Source: Aquiflexum balticum DSM 16537
Lineage (GTDB): Bacteria > Bacteroidota > Bacteroidia > Cytophagales > Cyclobacteriaceae
Assembly: GCF_900176595.1 (NCBI RefSeq)
Contig: NZ_LT838813.1
Span: forward strand, 744,001 to 808,000
Direction: 5' to 3'
DNA: 64,000 nucleotides
This document shows, in pieces, positions 27,693-36,178 of this stretch. The position numbers and the translations under genes are program-made. Position 1 is the stretch's first letter. Every line of letters starts with the position of its first letter. The notes under the pieces are model-generated. The model was not told where the DNA came from. It was given only the letters and a program-made list of their open reading frames with translations, and ran no database searches.

Positions 27693-28715
27693 CTATCCCC
27701 TCAATCCCTTCAACAAAAACATATGGTTTTTTGCCCTATGCAGATTTTGCTCTTCATAATGGATAGTATAATAGATATTGCCATTCAGATAATCTGCCAA
27801 AAATCTGAAACCCATAATGCAGGTCATCATCTTGCCACCAAAGGGTAGGGATAGGATTTCATTCTTCGTAAAGCAGCCTTCTCCAACTTCCAAAAATCCT
27901 TTTAACAATGCATCATATTTGGATTGGTCAAATCCGATATTTTCCCAGTTCGTAGAACTTTCCCCCTCTGTACAAGCTACTGTCCTCACCAAATCGCCAA
28001 AATCATAATATATATAGCCAGCTGTCAAGGTATCCAAATCAATGATAGCATTGACTTTGGTCAGATCTTCCGAAAAAATCAGGTTATTGATTTTGGTGTC
28101 ATTGTGGGTGAGGCGCAAAGGAAGCTTATTTTTCCAAAACAGGTATTCTTCGACCAAATCCTTTTGGGAAAGATAAAAATCTACCAATGCTTTCAGTTCG
28201 CCGGATACATTTCTCTTGGTATTATTCAAGGCATCAAGCAGTTGATTGTACCGTAACTCCAGGTCGTTGAAACCTGGGATCACCTCCTGAAATGAAGATG
28301 CATCAATTTGAATACCCGCCTTAATAAATTGGGCAAATGCTTTAGCTGCCAAATAGGCCTGATGCGCATTGTTCACTTCATTGATGCATTTCCCTGCAAT
28401 AAATGGCGACAATCTGAAATAATCCCTATCAATGACTGTGAAGAGTTCATTCTCCAAGTTTGGAATTGGAAGAGGGAGTTCAAAAGGTAATGCAGCAGTG
28501 TCAATTTGATCCAAAAGGATCGCATGGTTATGGGAAATCCTTTCCGGATTTTTAAAAACTGAATTGTTGAACTGCTGCAGAATATATTGATGTTCCCCAT
28601 CATCAATCAAAAAAGTCTTATGGATATGTCCATCCCCGAATTTTTGGATTTGTTCTCCCCGTAATTTCAACCCATATGCATCATTCAACTGAGACAAAAA
28701 TGAAGGGTTTTTCAT
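27693..28715 (-). CDS. Aminoglycoside-phosphotransferase-fold sugar kinase (N-acetylhexosamine kinase-like)
   Basis: This 340-residue protein has the APH/choline-kinase catalytic marks: LRLTHNDTKINNLIF (HxDxxxxN) with the catalytic Asp, and NAIIDLDTLTAGYIYYDFGDLV (Mg-binding DxD region). The N-terminal lobe contains FGDGHIHKTFLID and YILQQFN. Relatives include N-acetylhexosamine 1-kinase. The neighbouring gene makes UDP-xylose, so sugar activation is a reasonable setting, although a hairpin terminator separates the two genes. Confidence 0.8.
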   Translation of the reverse strand: MKNPSFLSQLNDAYGLKLRGEQIQKFGDGHIHKTFLIDDGEHQYILQQFNNSVFKNPERISHNHAILLDQIDTAALPFELPLPIPNLENELFTVIDRDYFRLSPFIAGKCINEVNNAHQAYLAAKAFAQFIKAGIQIDASSFQEVIPGFNDLELRYNQLLDALNNTKRNVSGELKALVDFYLSQKDLVEEYLFWKNKLPLRLTHNDTKINNLIFSEDLTKVNAIIDLDTLTAGYIYYDFGDLVRTVACTEGESSTNWENIGFDQSKYDALLKGFLEVGEGCFTKNEILSLPFGGKMMTCIMGFRFLADYLNGNIYYTIHYEEQNLHRAKNHMFLLKGLRG

Positions 28716-28753
28716 AGGTTTTTTGGATTGATTTTCATTTTCAGTATGCGTGA

Positions 28754-28790
28754 AAAGAGGATTGAAATCACTAAGGTTTCAATCCTCTTT
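28754..28790 (-). terminator. Rho-independent terminator after UDP-xylose synthase
   Basis: The stem AAAGAGGATTGAAA (28754-28767) pairs perfectly with TTTCAATCCTCTTT (28777-28790) around a 9-base loop. T-runs follow on both strands, so it can end transcription of the decarboxylase gene on the minus strand. Confidence 0.8.
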
Positions 28791-28820
28791 TTAATTCATT
28801 TTCCTGATAAAATTACCGCT

Positions 28821-29759
28821 TTAGAGACCAAGTTCTTCCCGGAAATAAGAAATGGTTTTTGCCAATCCCTCATCCAACTTAATTTTCGGTTCCCAACCCA
28901 ATTCCTTTTTTGCCAGATCAATAACCGGCTTTCTCTGCATTGGATCATCTTGGGGTAAAGGGAAAAACTTGATTTTACTCTTGCTTCCTGTTTGTAAGAT
29001 GATTTTCTCTGCCAACTCAAGCATCGTAAATTCACCGGGATTACCAATATTCACCGGTCCTGTGAACCCATCTCTGGAATTCATCAATTTGTACATGCCA
29101 TTGATAAGGTCATCCACATAGCAAAAACTTCTTGTTTGCATTCCATCTCCAAACATAGTGATGTCTTCTCCTTTCAAAGCCTGTACAATAAAATTACTGA
29201 CCACCCGCCCATCATTGGGATGCATTCTAGGTCCATAGGTATTGAAAATCCTCATGACCTTGATATTTACTTTATGTTGCCTGTGATAATCAAAAAACAA
29301 GGTTTCAGCACAACGCTTTCCTTCGTCATAACAGGCACGAATACCTGTAGTACTCACGGATCCTTTGTAGGATTCAGGCTGTGGATGGATTTCCGGATCA
29401 CCGTAGACTTCCGATGTACTTGCCTGTAAAATTTTTATTTTCAATCTTTTGGCTAATCCCAACAAATTGATCGCACCGATCACACTTGTCTTGGTGGTTT
29501 GGACCGGATCAAATTGATAATGCACGGGACTTGCCGGACATGCCAAGTTATAGATTTCATCCACCTCCACAAAAAGCGGAAAAGTGACATCATGCCTTAA
29601 GAATTCGAAGTTCTTATTATCCAATAAGTGATGGATATTGACTTTCCTGCCTGTAAACAAATTGTCCACGCATAGGACTTCGTTTCCTTCATTTAACAAG
29701 AGCTCACATAAATGAGACCCTAAAAATCCTGCACCACCTGTAACTAATATTCTTTTCAT
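28821..29759 (-). CDS. uxs: UDP-glucuronate decarboxylase (UDP-xylose synthase)
   Basis: This 312-residue extended SDR has the N-terminal motif [19 protein letters not shown], the active-site pattern [11 protein letters not shown], the [17 protein letters not shown] segment with YxxxK, and [21 protein letters not shown]. These are close to textbook for UDP-glucuronic acid decarboxylase, which makes UDP-xylose. The product could feed the exopolysaccharide glycosyltransferases about 13 kb away, but that link is inference. The gap upstream to the symporter (29760-30250) is AT-rich. Confidence 0.92.
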   Translation of the reverse strand: MKRILVTGGAGFLGSHLCELLLNEGNEVLCVDNLFTGRKVNIHHLLDNKNFEFLRHDVTFPLFVEVDEIYNLACPASPVHYQFDPVQTTKTSVIGAINLLGLAKRLKIKILQASTSEVYGDPEIHPQPESYKGSVSTTGIRACYDEGKRCAETLFFDYHRQHKVNIKVMRIFNTYGPRMHPNDGRVVSNFIVQALKGEDITMFGDGMQTRSFCYVDDLINGMYKLMNSRDGFTGPVNIGNPGEFTMLELAEKIILQTGSKSKIKFFPLPQDDPMQRKPVIDLAKKELGWEPKIKLDEGLAKTISYFREELGL

Positions 29760-30250
29760 AAGTAATTTTTTGAAAAAAGTTAAAATGTAAATTTTTAATT
29801 TATGTCAATTGGGAAGTTTAATTTCCAACCCTATTTTAATTTTTCGCCAAGCAATTCATTCAATTCTAAGAATAATTTAATCACCAAAAATGCAAATATT
29901 CTGTCACTTCCCTAAGATTAATTTTAATAAAAGCCGTTCAAAAGGTCTAATTGAAAAACCTGGGTTGTTTTAATTATATGAAAATAAAACATGCGAAAAT
30001 ACTAAAATATATTTCTTGCCAAATTATCAAAGGCAAGTATTGCAACAAAATTTAAATTATTCATGTCCCTCAAAGAATTGAATTAAAAATATGGTCTTTA
30101 GATCACTAATATTCTTTCTCCATAATTTCTTACTTTGCATTTCTTTATACTTTTTATACATTAGTAAAATTTATTAAAGAAGTTTACCTCTCTAAAATAA
30201 AAATTTTGATAAACTTTAGATTTAATTAAGCCTTCATAACCCGGAAAACT
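29760..30250. other. AT-rich intergenic region, no gene seen
   Basis: Nearly 500 bp between the divergent decarboxylase and symporter genes is strongly AT-rich and has no convincing reading frame. It must contain promoters for both. A TTTG followed by TATACTTT/TACATTAG words near 30135-30165 resembles the Bacteroidota -33/-7 pattern but is not exact. Confidence 0.5.
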
Positions 30251-32026
30251 ATGAACATTTCATTTATCGATTGGGCCATCATTGCAGCATTCTTTGTGAT
30301 TTCGATGCTGATTGGGGTCTTAACTTCAAGGAAAGCAGGATCTTCTGCCAAAGAGTTCTTTCTTTCTGGAAGAAATATGCCTTGGTGGCTATTAGGGGTT
30401 TCTATGGTTGCCACGACATTTTCTGCAGATACACCCAATCTGGTGACAGATATTGTGCGGAAAAACGGCGTATCAGGCAACTGGGTTTGGTGGGCTTTTT
30501 TATTGACCGGTATGTTGACAGTTTTTGTCTATGCCAAATTATGGAGACGTTCAGAAGTGACCACTGATTTGGAGTTTTATGAATTAAGATACGGCGGAAA
30601 ACCTGCGGCATTTTTAAGGGCCTTTCGGGCTTTGTATCTGGGGGTTTTCTTTAATGTGGTCATTATGGCCACTGTTTCCTTAGCGGCAATCAAAATCGGT
30701 GGCGTTATGTTGGGCTTAAGTCCCATTGAAACTTTATTGATCGCGAGTGTAGTCACAGTGATCTACAGCTCTTTGGGTGGTCTGAAAGGGGTTTTGCTGA
30801 CTGACTTTTTCCAATTTTTCATAGCTATGGCGGGTGCAATTGGTGCGGCCATATATATTTTGGATTTACCTGAGATCGGCTCTTTGGACAATTTATTGAC
30901 CCACGAAAATGTAGTTGGAAAACTGGACTTTCTTCCTGACTTCAATGACTGGAACATGGTCATTCCGCTATTGATTATGCCCCTTGCCATTCAATGGTGG
31001 GCTACCTGGTATCCTGGTGCAGAACCTGGAGGAGGTGGATATATCGCACAAAGGATGCTGTCTGCCAAGGATGAAAAAAATGCCATAGGTGCTACGTTGT
31101 TTTTTAATATAGCCCATTATGGAATGAGACCTTGGCCATGGATCATCATTGCCCTTGCTTCATTGATAGTTTTCCCGAATATCTCGGATATGCAGGCTGC
31201 ATTCCCGCATATTCCTGTTGATAAACTTGGAGATGACCTTGCCTATTCAGCCATGTTAACCTTTTTACCTACAGGTTTGATCGGAATAGTATTGGCTTCC
31301 TTGATAGCTGCGGTCATGTCCACGCTTTCAACCCACCTGAATTGGGGATCGTCTTATGTGGTTAATGATTTTTACTTAAGATTCTTAAAACCTCAGGCCA
31401 CTGACAAAGAATTGGTTTTGGTTGGTAGATTGTCCACCGTGCTTTTAATGGTCTTGGCTGCCTTTCTCGCCTTGGCACTTTCCAATGCCTTAGAGGCATT
31501 CAATATCCTACTTCAGATTGGGGCAGGAACAGGTGCCATTTTTATCCTGCGCTGGTTTTGGTGGAGAATCAATGCTTATACAGAAATATCGGCAATGGCC
31601 ATTTCTTTTGTAGTCGCTATTTTCTTTGAAAGCATTAACCCTAAAATGCAATGGATCAGTATTCCTGAAAATCAGGAATACCTGAAATTGCTATACGGAG
31701 TTGGAATTACAACTTTTGGTTGGATCTTGGTCACTTTATTAACTCGGCCTGAAAAAGATGTCATTTTGCTTTCCTTTTACCAAAAAGTTCGTCCTGCTGC
31801 ATTTGGTTGGAAAAATCTTCTGGACAGATATCCTAAAGAAAAACAGGAACAGGGTCAATTGCCGATGGAAATCGGTTTGATGCTGGTTGGATCGGTGATG
31901 GTCTATGCTACTTTGTTTGCCGTGGGATTCTGGATCTATGGCAATGTGGTTTCTGCATCTATAGCCACTATTATTGCTGTAATTGGAGGACTGATTATTT
32001 TCAAAAGCTGGAATAAGATGCGGTAA
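30251..32026 (+). CDS. Sodium:solute symporter family protein
   Basis: This 591-residue polytopic membrane protein has about 13 helices. It begins DWAIIAAFFVISMLIGVLTSRKAGSSAKEFFLSGRNMPWWLLGVSMVATTFSADTP, which is the conserved SSS-family start with the first sodium-binding helix. The GGLKGVLLTDFFQFFIAM segment is another SSS mark. It imports a sugar, amino acid or carboxylate with sodium. The substrate is not evident from the neighbours, which are unrelated. Confidence 0.9.
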   Translation: MNISFIDWAIIAAFFVISMLIGVLTSRKAGSSAKEFFLSGRNMPWWLLGVSMVATTFSADTPNLVTDIVRKNGVSGNWVWWAFLLTGMLTVFVYAKLWRRSEVTTDLEFYELRYGGKPAAFLRAFRALYLGVFFNVVIMATVSLAAIKIGGVMLGLSPIETLLIASVVTVIYSSLGGLKGVLLTDFFQFFIAMAGAIGAAIYILDLPEIGSLDNLLTHENVVGKLDFLPDFNDWNMVIPLLIMPLAIQWWATWYPGAEPGGGGYIAQRMLSAKDEKNAIGATLFFNIAHYGMRPWPWIIIALASLIVFPNISDMQAAFPHIPVDKLGDDLAYSAMLTFLPTGLIGIVLASLIAAVMSTLSTHLNWGSSYVVNDFYLRFLKPQATDKELVLVGRLSTVLLMVLAAFLALALSNALEAFNILLQIGAGTGAIFILRWFWWRINAYTEISAMAISFVVAIFFESINPKMQWISIPENQEYLKLLYGVGITTFGWILVTLLTRPEKDVILLSFYQKVRPAAFGWKNLLDRYPKEKQEQGQLPMEIGLMLVGSVMVYATLFAVGFWIYGNVVSASIATIIAVIGGLIIFKSWNKMR

Positions 32027-32038
32027 TTGAATCTTTCT

Positions 32039-32075
32039 AAAACTTTTCCAAAGTTTCTGATTTTGGAAAAGTTTT
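32039..32075. terminator. Bidirectional terminator between symporter and gldD
   Basis: AAAACTTTTCCA (32039-32050) pairs with TGGAAAAGTTTT (32064-32075). T-rich runs lie on both sides. The right arm overlaps the gldD stop codon, so one hairpin can serve both convergent genes. Confidence 0.75.
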
Positions 32076-32649
32076 AATTTTTAAACTCCAAAGTATTGAT
32101 CAAGTGGATCAAATCCACTTTGATATATTCAATTATCGGAGCCAAAGAATCATTTTTCATAGAGGTATTAAAGTAGAGTGCTCCTCTTAAAAAATTGCTT
32201 GTAGAATCAGTCACAAAAAACTGAAACTGTGTGGGAACCTCCCCGCTGAGTTCCGCCACTACACCGGTATATCCCTTTGGAGTGAGCAAAACCGATTCTT
32301 CTATCCCATAAGCCTTGATCTGATGCTTTGCGGTAAGATTGATCGCATCATTCATCACTGTCTTCAAGTCCTTTCCTTTGCTATCCAAAGGAAGGTAGGT
32401 CAAATGCACCTTTCCTCCCAATTCCTTGTAATTCAAGTTGATCCAATTTTTCTCGGCCAAATTGAACGAATCAGGTTCAACGGATGCATTTTTGGAATAT
32501 TCAAAAGTATAAGGCTTCCCTTCCTCAAGCGAAATAAATTCCCTTTCGGGCAAATCAATTCTATTATATCCCTTTGGTTTAGGTAGAAAATCTCCGCCAC
32601 ACGAAGCAAGCAATAAGAGAATAAACGGTACCAGGAAAACTCTTTTCAT
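32074..32649 (-). CDS. gldD: Gliding motility lipoprotein GldD
   Basis: The start at ATG 32649 gives 191 residues with a lipoprotein signal (KRVFLVPFILLLLASC, Cys17). The mature start FLPKPKGYNRIDLPE is the GldD hallmark, followed by the conserved beta-rich body (WINLNYKELGGKVHLTYLP). An upstream extension to 32775 would bury the signal peptide and run into the divergent gene, so it is rejected. GldD is an essential part of the gliding and type IX secretion apparatus of Bacteroidota, attached to the membrane in the periplasm. Here it stands alone. Confidence 0.92.
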   Translation of the reverse strand: MKRVFLVPFILLLLASCGGDFLPKPKGYNRIDLPEREFISLEEGKPYTFEYSKNASVEPDSFNLAEKNWINLNYKELGGKVHLTYLPLDSKGKDLKTVMNDAINLTAKHQIKAYGIEESVLLTPKGYTGVVAELSGEVPTQFQFFVTDSTSNFLRGALYFNTSMKNDSLAPIIEYIKVDLIHLINTLEFKN

Positions 32650-32734
32650 TCTTAACATGGTCTCAAAGTTATCAAATTGGTTTGATTTGAGTCTTGGATA
32701 GTGGATATTTATAGAAACATTAAAAACACTGATT

Positions 32735-33265
32735 ATGGAAAAATTGAAAAAAAATTTCGCAATCGCATTAGGCATGATGGCATTTTTATTCGTTCAGAAC
32801 ATCTCCTATGCGCAAAACAACATGGCTGAGTTTGTAGCCAAATGGGAAAATGGCAAACAGTTTACACTTGAGGTTGTGGACAAAATGCCCGATAATTTAC
32901 TGGCCTATAAGCCACATGAAACAGCCATGAGCTTTACAGAACAAATTGTCCACTTATCGGCTGCAATGGCAGGAATGAGTCAAAGGTTTCTGAATGGTGA
33001 CAAGCCAAGCTTCGATTTAAGCGCAAAGCCTACTTCTAAAGCCGAACTTAAAGCATTTGTAGCCAACTGCTATGATTACGTCAAGGCAACTGCCTCAAAA
33101 CTTTCTGATGCCCAAATGGGGGAAACCGTTGATGTTTTCGGCACCTCAGCAACGAGAAGACAGGCTTTGGCATTGATTGATGACCATACCACCCATCATA
33201 GAGGGGCCGCCATTTCTTACATCCGCTCAAATGGCATTGAGCCTCCGAGGTTTAGGGCTATGTGA
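32735..33265 (+). CDS. Secreted DinB-family protein
   Basis: This 176-residue protein has a signal peptide (KNFAIALGMMAFLFVQNISYAQ) followed by a four-helix DinB fold. The metal-binding histidines are likely His73 (EQIVHLSAAM), His151 and His155 (DDHTTHHRGAA). DinB-fold proteins bind a metal with a histidine triad and include thiol transferases. Secreted forms are common in Bacteroidota but without known function. It is divergent from gldD with an 85-bp shared promoter region and ends before a clear terminator. Confidence 0.85.
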   Translation: MEKLKKNFAIALGMMAFLFVQNISYAQNNMAEFVAKWENGKQFTLEVVDKMPDNLLAYKPHETAMSFTEQIVHLSAAMAGMSQRFLNGDKPSFDLSAKPTSKAELKAFVANCYDYVKATASKLSDAQMGETVDVFGTSATRRQALALIDDHTTHHRGAAISYIRSNGIEPPRFRAM

Positions 33266-33305
33266 GAAAAATTTTAGATTTTAGAAGGTAGATTTTAGAT
33301 TTATA

Positions 33306-33342
33306 AAAACCCGGACGTATCTCAGATTTGCCGGGTTTTTTT
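33306..33342 (+). terminator. Rho-independent terminator after the DinB gene
   Basis: AAAACCCGG (33306-33314) pairs with CCGGGTTTT (33331-33339), followed by a run of T. It is placed about 40 bp after the DinB stop. Flanking 'tagattttaga' words are a simple repeat. Confidence 0.8.
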
Positions 33343-33396
33343 ATTCTAAAATCTGGCTGGCAGACAGGTCTGAAATCTAAATTCTACCTTCATCCC

Positions 33397-33999
33397 TTAC
33401 CTCACCCACTCCACTTTCTCCCCGACAGGTCTTCTTTTGCCAACAGGCCATCTATCTGTTGCCGGTTTGGCCACATAAAAGAAACCCATCAACATATCCT
33501 CTTCTTCCAATCCAAACCAAGGTTTGGCTTCTGGCCAAAATGTAGGTCCACCAGTGCCCCAATAAGCTGCCAACCCATGTGCTGACGCGGTAAGGTACAT
33601 ATTTTGAACAGCCATCGATACAGCGGCTATTTCTTCCATGACAGGAAGATTGGCTTTGAGGTCCCGCTTCATGATGATGGCAATAACATGAGAAGCTTTA
33701 AGCGGATTTTCTTTGAATTTCTGGTAAGTAGCTTCGATAAAATTGCCTGTTTTTGTATTTCTTTCCTTGTAAAGTTCAGCCTGAAAATCAGCAAATTTTT
33801 TCAACCCTTCCCCTGTGAAGACTTTAAAATTCCAAGGTTCTGTCAATTTGTGCGTTGGGGCCCAATTGGCATTTTCCAATATTTCCTGAATGATTTGGTC
33901 ATCTACAGGATCATTTTCTTTGAACTGGGCTACGAACATGGATCTTCTTCCACGGATAATTTTATTAACTTCTTCGATATTGAAATCTGGTTTTTCCAT
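33397..33999 (-). CDS. Nitroreductase family protein
   Basis: This 200-residue flavoprotein shows the nitroreductase order of motifs: IIRGRRSMFVAQF with the FMN-contacting R-R-S start, ILENANWAPTHKLTEPWNFKVF, then AVSMAVQNMYLTASAHGLAAYWGTGG and GFFYVAKPATDRWPVGKRRPV. It reduces nitro or quinone compounds with NAD(P)H. It is a single gene between the DinB terminator and the RNA ligase. Confidence 0.9.
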   Translation of the reverse strand: MEKPDFNIEEVNKIIRGRRSMFVAQFKENDPVDDQIIQEILENANWAPTHKLTEPWNFKVFTGEGLKKFADFQAELYKERNTKTGNFIEATYQKFKENPLKASHVIAIIMKRDLKANLPVMEEIAAVSMAVQNMYLTASAHGLAAYWGTGGPTFWPEAKPWFGLEEEDMLMGFFYVAKPATDRWPVGKRRPVGEKVEWVR

Positions 34000-34123
34000 T
34001 TTGGTGATGTTCGGTTGTTACTTTCAGAATTTTAAATGCAAATTTTAGAAAAATGGTTTCCTTTTGCCAAATTTGATTTTAATCGAAAACCACAAATTGA
34101 ACAAGAAAATAACCAGGTTTAAA

Positions 34124-34135
34124 ATTGTATACAAT
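34124..34135. promoter_or_regulatory. Palindrome ATTGTATACAAT upstream of the RNA ligase
   Basis: This perfect 12-bp dyad lies about 75 bp before the RNA ligase ATG. It resembles the dyad at 16543-16558 upstream of the universal stress gene, differing mainly by two bases at the centre. It may be a shared operator or an AT-rich coincidence. Confidence 0.25.
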
Positions 34136-34210
34136 CTTGTAAGAACTATTAAATTGTAACTTCACTTTACTATGTAGATGTATTAATTTTTAAAAAAGGA
34201 ATCTGATATC

Positions 34211-35227
34211 ATGAGAAAACTGGCAAGCATTCAAAGAATCAAATCCCTGGAACCAATCGAAGGGGCAGATGCAATTGAAAAGGCCACTGTTTTGGGTTGG
34301 CAATTGGTTGTTAAAAAAGGGGAATACCAGATGGGAGATTTGGCCGTTTATTGCGAGATAGACAGTATTCTGCCTGACAGACCTGAATTCGAGTTTTTGA
34401 AGCCGCGTGGAATGCGTATCAGGACAATCAGATTGAGGGGACAGGTCTCACAGGGAATTTGCTTTCCCTTGTCCATTTTACCTGATCATATTGAAGTTCA
34501 GGAAGATTTGGATGTGACCGAAATCCTTGGAATCACCAAATACGAACCTCCGATTCCTGCCTATCTGAGCGGAAAAGTCAAAGGGAAGTTTCCTTCCTTT
34601 ATCCCAAAAACCGATGAAACCAGGGTGCAGATCCTGCAAAAAGTCCTGGACAAGTACCAAGGTGTATCCTGTTATGTCAGTGAGAAACTGGATGGCAGTT
34701 CAGCTACTTATTTCATAAAAGATGGTGAATTTGGCGTTTGCAGCAGGAATATGGAACTGTATGAAGATGATGAGAACAGCTTTTGGAAGGTAGCGAGAGA
34801 ATTGAATGTAGAGGAAAAGTTAAGGAGTCTCAACAAAAATATCGCTATTCAGGGTGAGTTGATCGGCGAAGGCATTCAGGACAACAAACTCAGATTGAGG
34901 GGACAAACAGTCCGGATTTTCAATGCATTTGATATTGACAGGTTTGAATATTTACCCTATCAGGAATTTTTGGATCTGATGGAAAAACTGGATCTGCCAA
35001 TAGTGCCGATCATGGAAGCTGACTATAAGCTTGAAAATGACATTGAGGCCATTGTCAAAAAAGCCACGGTGAGAAGTTTGATCTGCAAAGATGTATGGGC
35101 CGAAGGAATTGTCATACGTCCACACTTGGAAAAAATGGATCTGTTATTGTCCATCGAAAGTTTCAACACGGGCCGTGTCAGCTTTAAAGCAATTAATCCT
35201 GAGTTTTTGATAAAGTATGGGGAATAG
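34211..35227 (+). CDS. RNA ligase of the Deinococcus Rnl (Rnl5, DRB0094) type
   Basis: This 338-residue protein has the Rnl5 domain order. An N-terminal OB-type domain (MRKLASIQRIKSLEPIEGAD, GDLAVYCEIDSILPD) is followed by the nucleotidyltransferase core with motif I EKLDGSSATYF (nucleophile Lys159), motif III-like AIQGELIGEGI, motif IV-like EGIVIRP and motif V VSFKAINPEFL. These enzymes seal nicks whose 3'-OH side is RNA and act in RNA repair. It is a single gene. The PIN-domain relic lies immediately after it on the other strand. Confidence 0.9.
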   Translation: MRKLASIQRIKSLEPIEGADAIEKATVLGWQLVVKKGEYQMGDLAVYCEIDSILPDRPEFEFLKPRGMRIRTIRLRGQVSQGICFPLSILPDHIEVQEDLDVTEILGITKYEPPIPAYLSGKVKGKFPSFIPKTDETRVQILQKVLDKYQGVSCYVSEKLDGSSATYFIKDGEFGVCSRNMELYEDDENSFWKVARELNVEEKLRSLNKNIAIQGELIGEGIQDNKLRLRGQTVRIFNAFDIDRFEYLPYQEFLDLMEKLDLPIVPIMEADYKLENDIEAIVKKATVRSLICKDVWAEGIVIRPHLEKMDLLLSIESFNTGRVSFKAINPEFLIKYGE

Positions 35228-35228
35228 G

Positions 35229-35387
35229 CTAGAAACCAAAGTTCAAATCCAGAAAATCAAATATTGTAATGATTTTTGTTTTTCTGAATTTTACCAAATT
35301 CAAAAGATCTTTGTCTCCAGTTATTAGATAGTCAGCTTTCCCATCTTTTGCAAATCCTAATAAAAAATCCAGTCTATAGTTGTACAT
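35229..35387 (-). pseudogene. C-terminal relic of a PIN-domain toxin
   Basis: On the minus strand from an ATG at 35387 to a TAG at 35229, 52 codons read MYNYRLDFLLGFAKDGKADY and then LITGDKDLLNLVKF with a TKIITIFDFL end. This matches the last third of PIN-family nucleases (COG1569-like), where FLLGLA-KDGKADYLVTGDKDLL is conserved. The N-terminal two thirds, with the first catalytic aspartates, are missing, and no antitoxin gene flanks it. It is best read as a broken toxin gene. Confidence 0.7.
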
Positions 35388-35516
35388 TATATTTCCACCA
35401 TGTGGTGAGGAAACTTACCGCTTTTTCTTTTCAACTTAAGCCCATTTTAATCCTATTTGATAGTCTCATTTTTTTTGTATATTTCTGTAATTCAATAAAT
35501 TAAGAAAAATTTAGGT

Positions 35517-36101
35517 ATGAAATCCAGGTCAATGTTATTCCTGCTATTTTTCCTTTCTATTGGAAATATTTACATTCGGGCACAAGGACTGACTGCCCAG
35601 GTTATTGAATCAATTTTTTATGTCCAGCCCAATGGTGGTGGAGAAGAAAGAATGATACGCGAATTTGGTTTGAACATGGACTCCCTTTATCTGACCATTG
35701 ATGGGAGAATCAAAGAAATTTTAAACCTGAAGGAGTTGGGACTCTTGCAAAACAGCCCTTTCCTTTACACCAAAAGGAAAAACAAAAATTTCAAGGACCT
35801 TACCAAGGATGATCAAAACAGGGCAAAGAGTGCCCCCGCTGATTTATACCTGATTATTTTCCTAGATGTCGATCCTCCCTATCCTAGTATGATGTCAAAA
35901 CATTTGATTAAAACCGCCATTACACTGGAAGTTTATGTTTTTGATAAAAACCTGCAATTACTCCAAAAAATGAAAGGCAAAAAGGCCAACACAGGGGTTA
36001 CTTCATCACCAGATGAAGATGGTTTTGAAGATCTTGATTTTTTTTCCCTTGATAGGGACAGTTTTTTATACTTATTTGATAAGGCCTTAAAAAACCTTTA
36101 G
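35517..36101 (+). CDS. Secreted protein of unknown function
   Basis: This 194-residue protein has a signal peptide (MLFLLFFLSIGNIYIRAQ). The mature part has IDGRIKEILNLKELGLL and a hydrophobic beta-like stretch (ADLYLIIFLDVDPPYP), then TAITLEVYVFDKNLQLLQKMKGKK, with an acidic segment near the end (SSPDEDGFEDLDFF). I do not recognise a family. It is a single gene between the PIN relic and the S10 peptidase, convergent with the latter. Confidence 0.6.
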   Translation: MKSRSMLFLLFFLSIGNIYIRAQGLTAQVIESIFYVQPNGGGEERMIREFGLNMDSLYLTIDGRIKEILNLKELGLLQNSPFLYTKRKNKNFKDLTKDDQNRAKSAPADLYLIIFLDVDPPYPSMMSKHLIKTAITLEVYVFDKNLQLLQKMKGKKANTGVTSSPDEDGFEDLDFFSLDRDSFLYLFDKALKNL

Positions 36102-36178
36102 AAAGGTTTAGGGTGGCTATTTCCTCGTTATAAGGAAAATAACAAGGGAATCTATTCTGAATTTTATTATCTTAGAAT

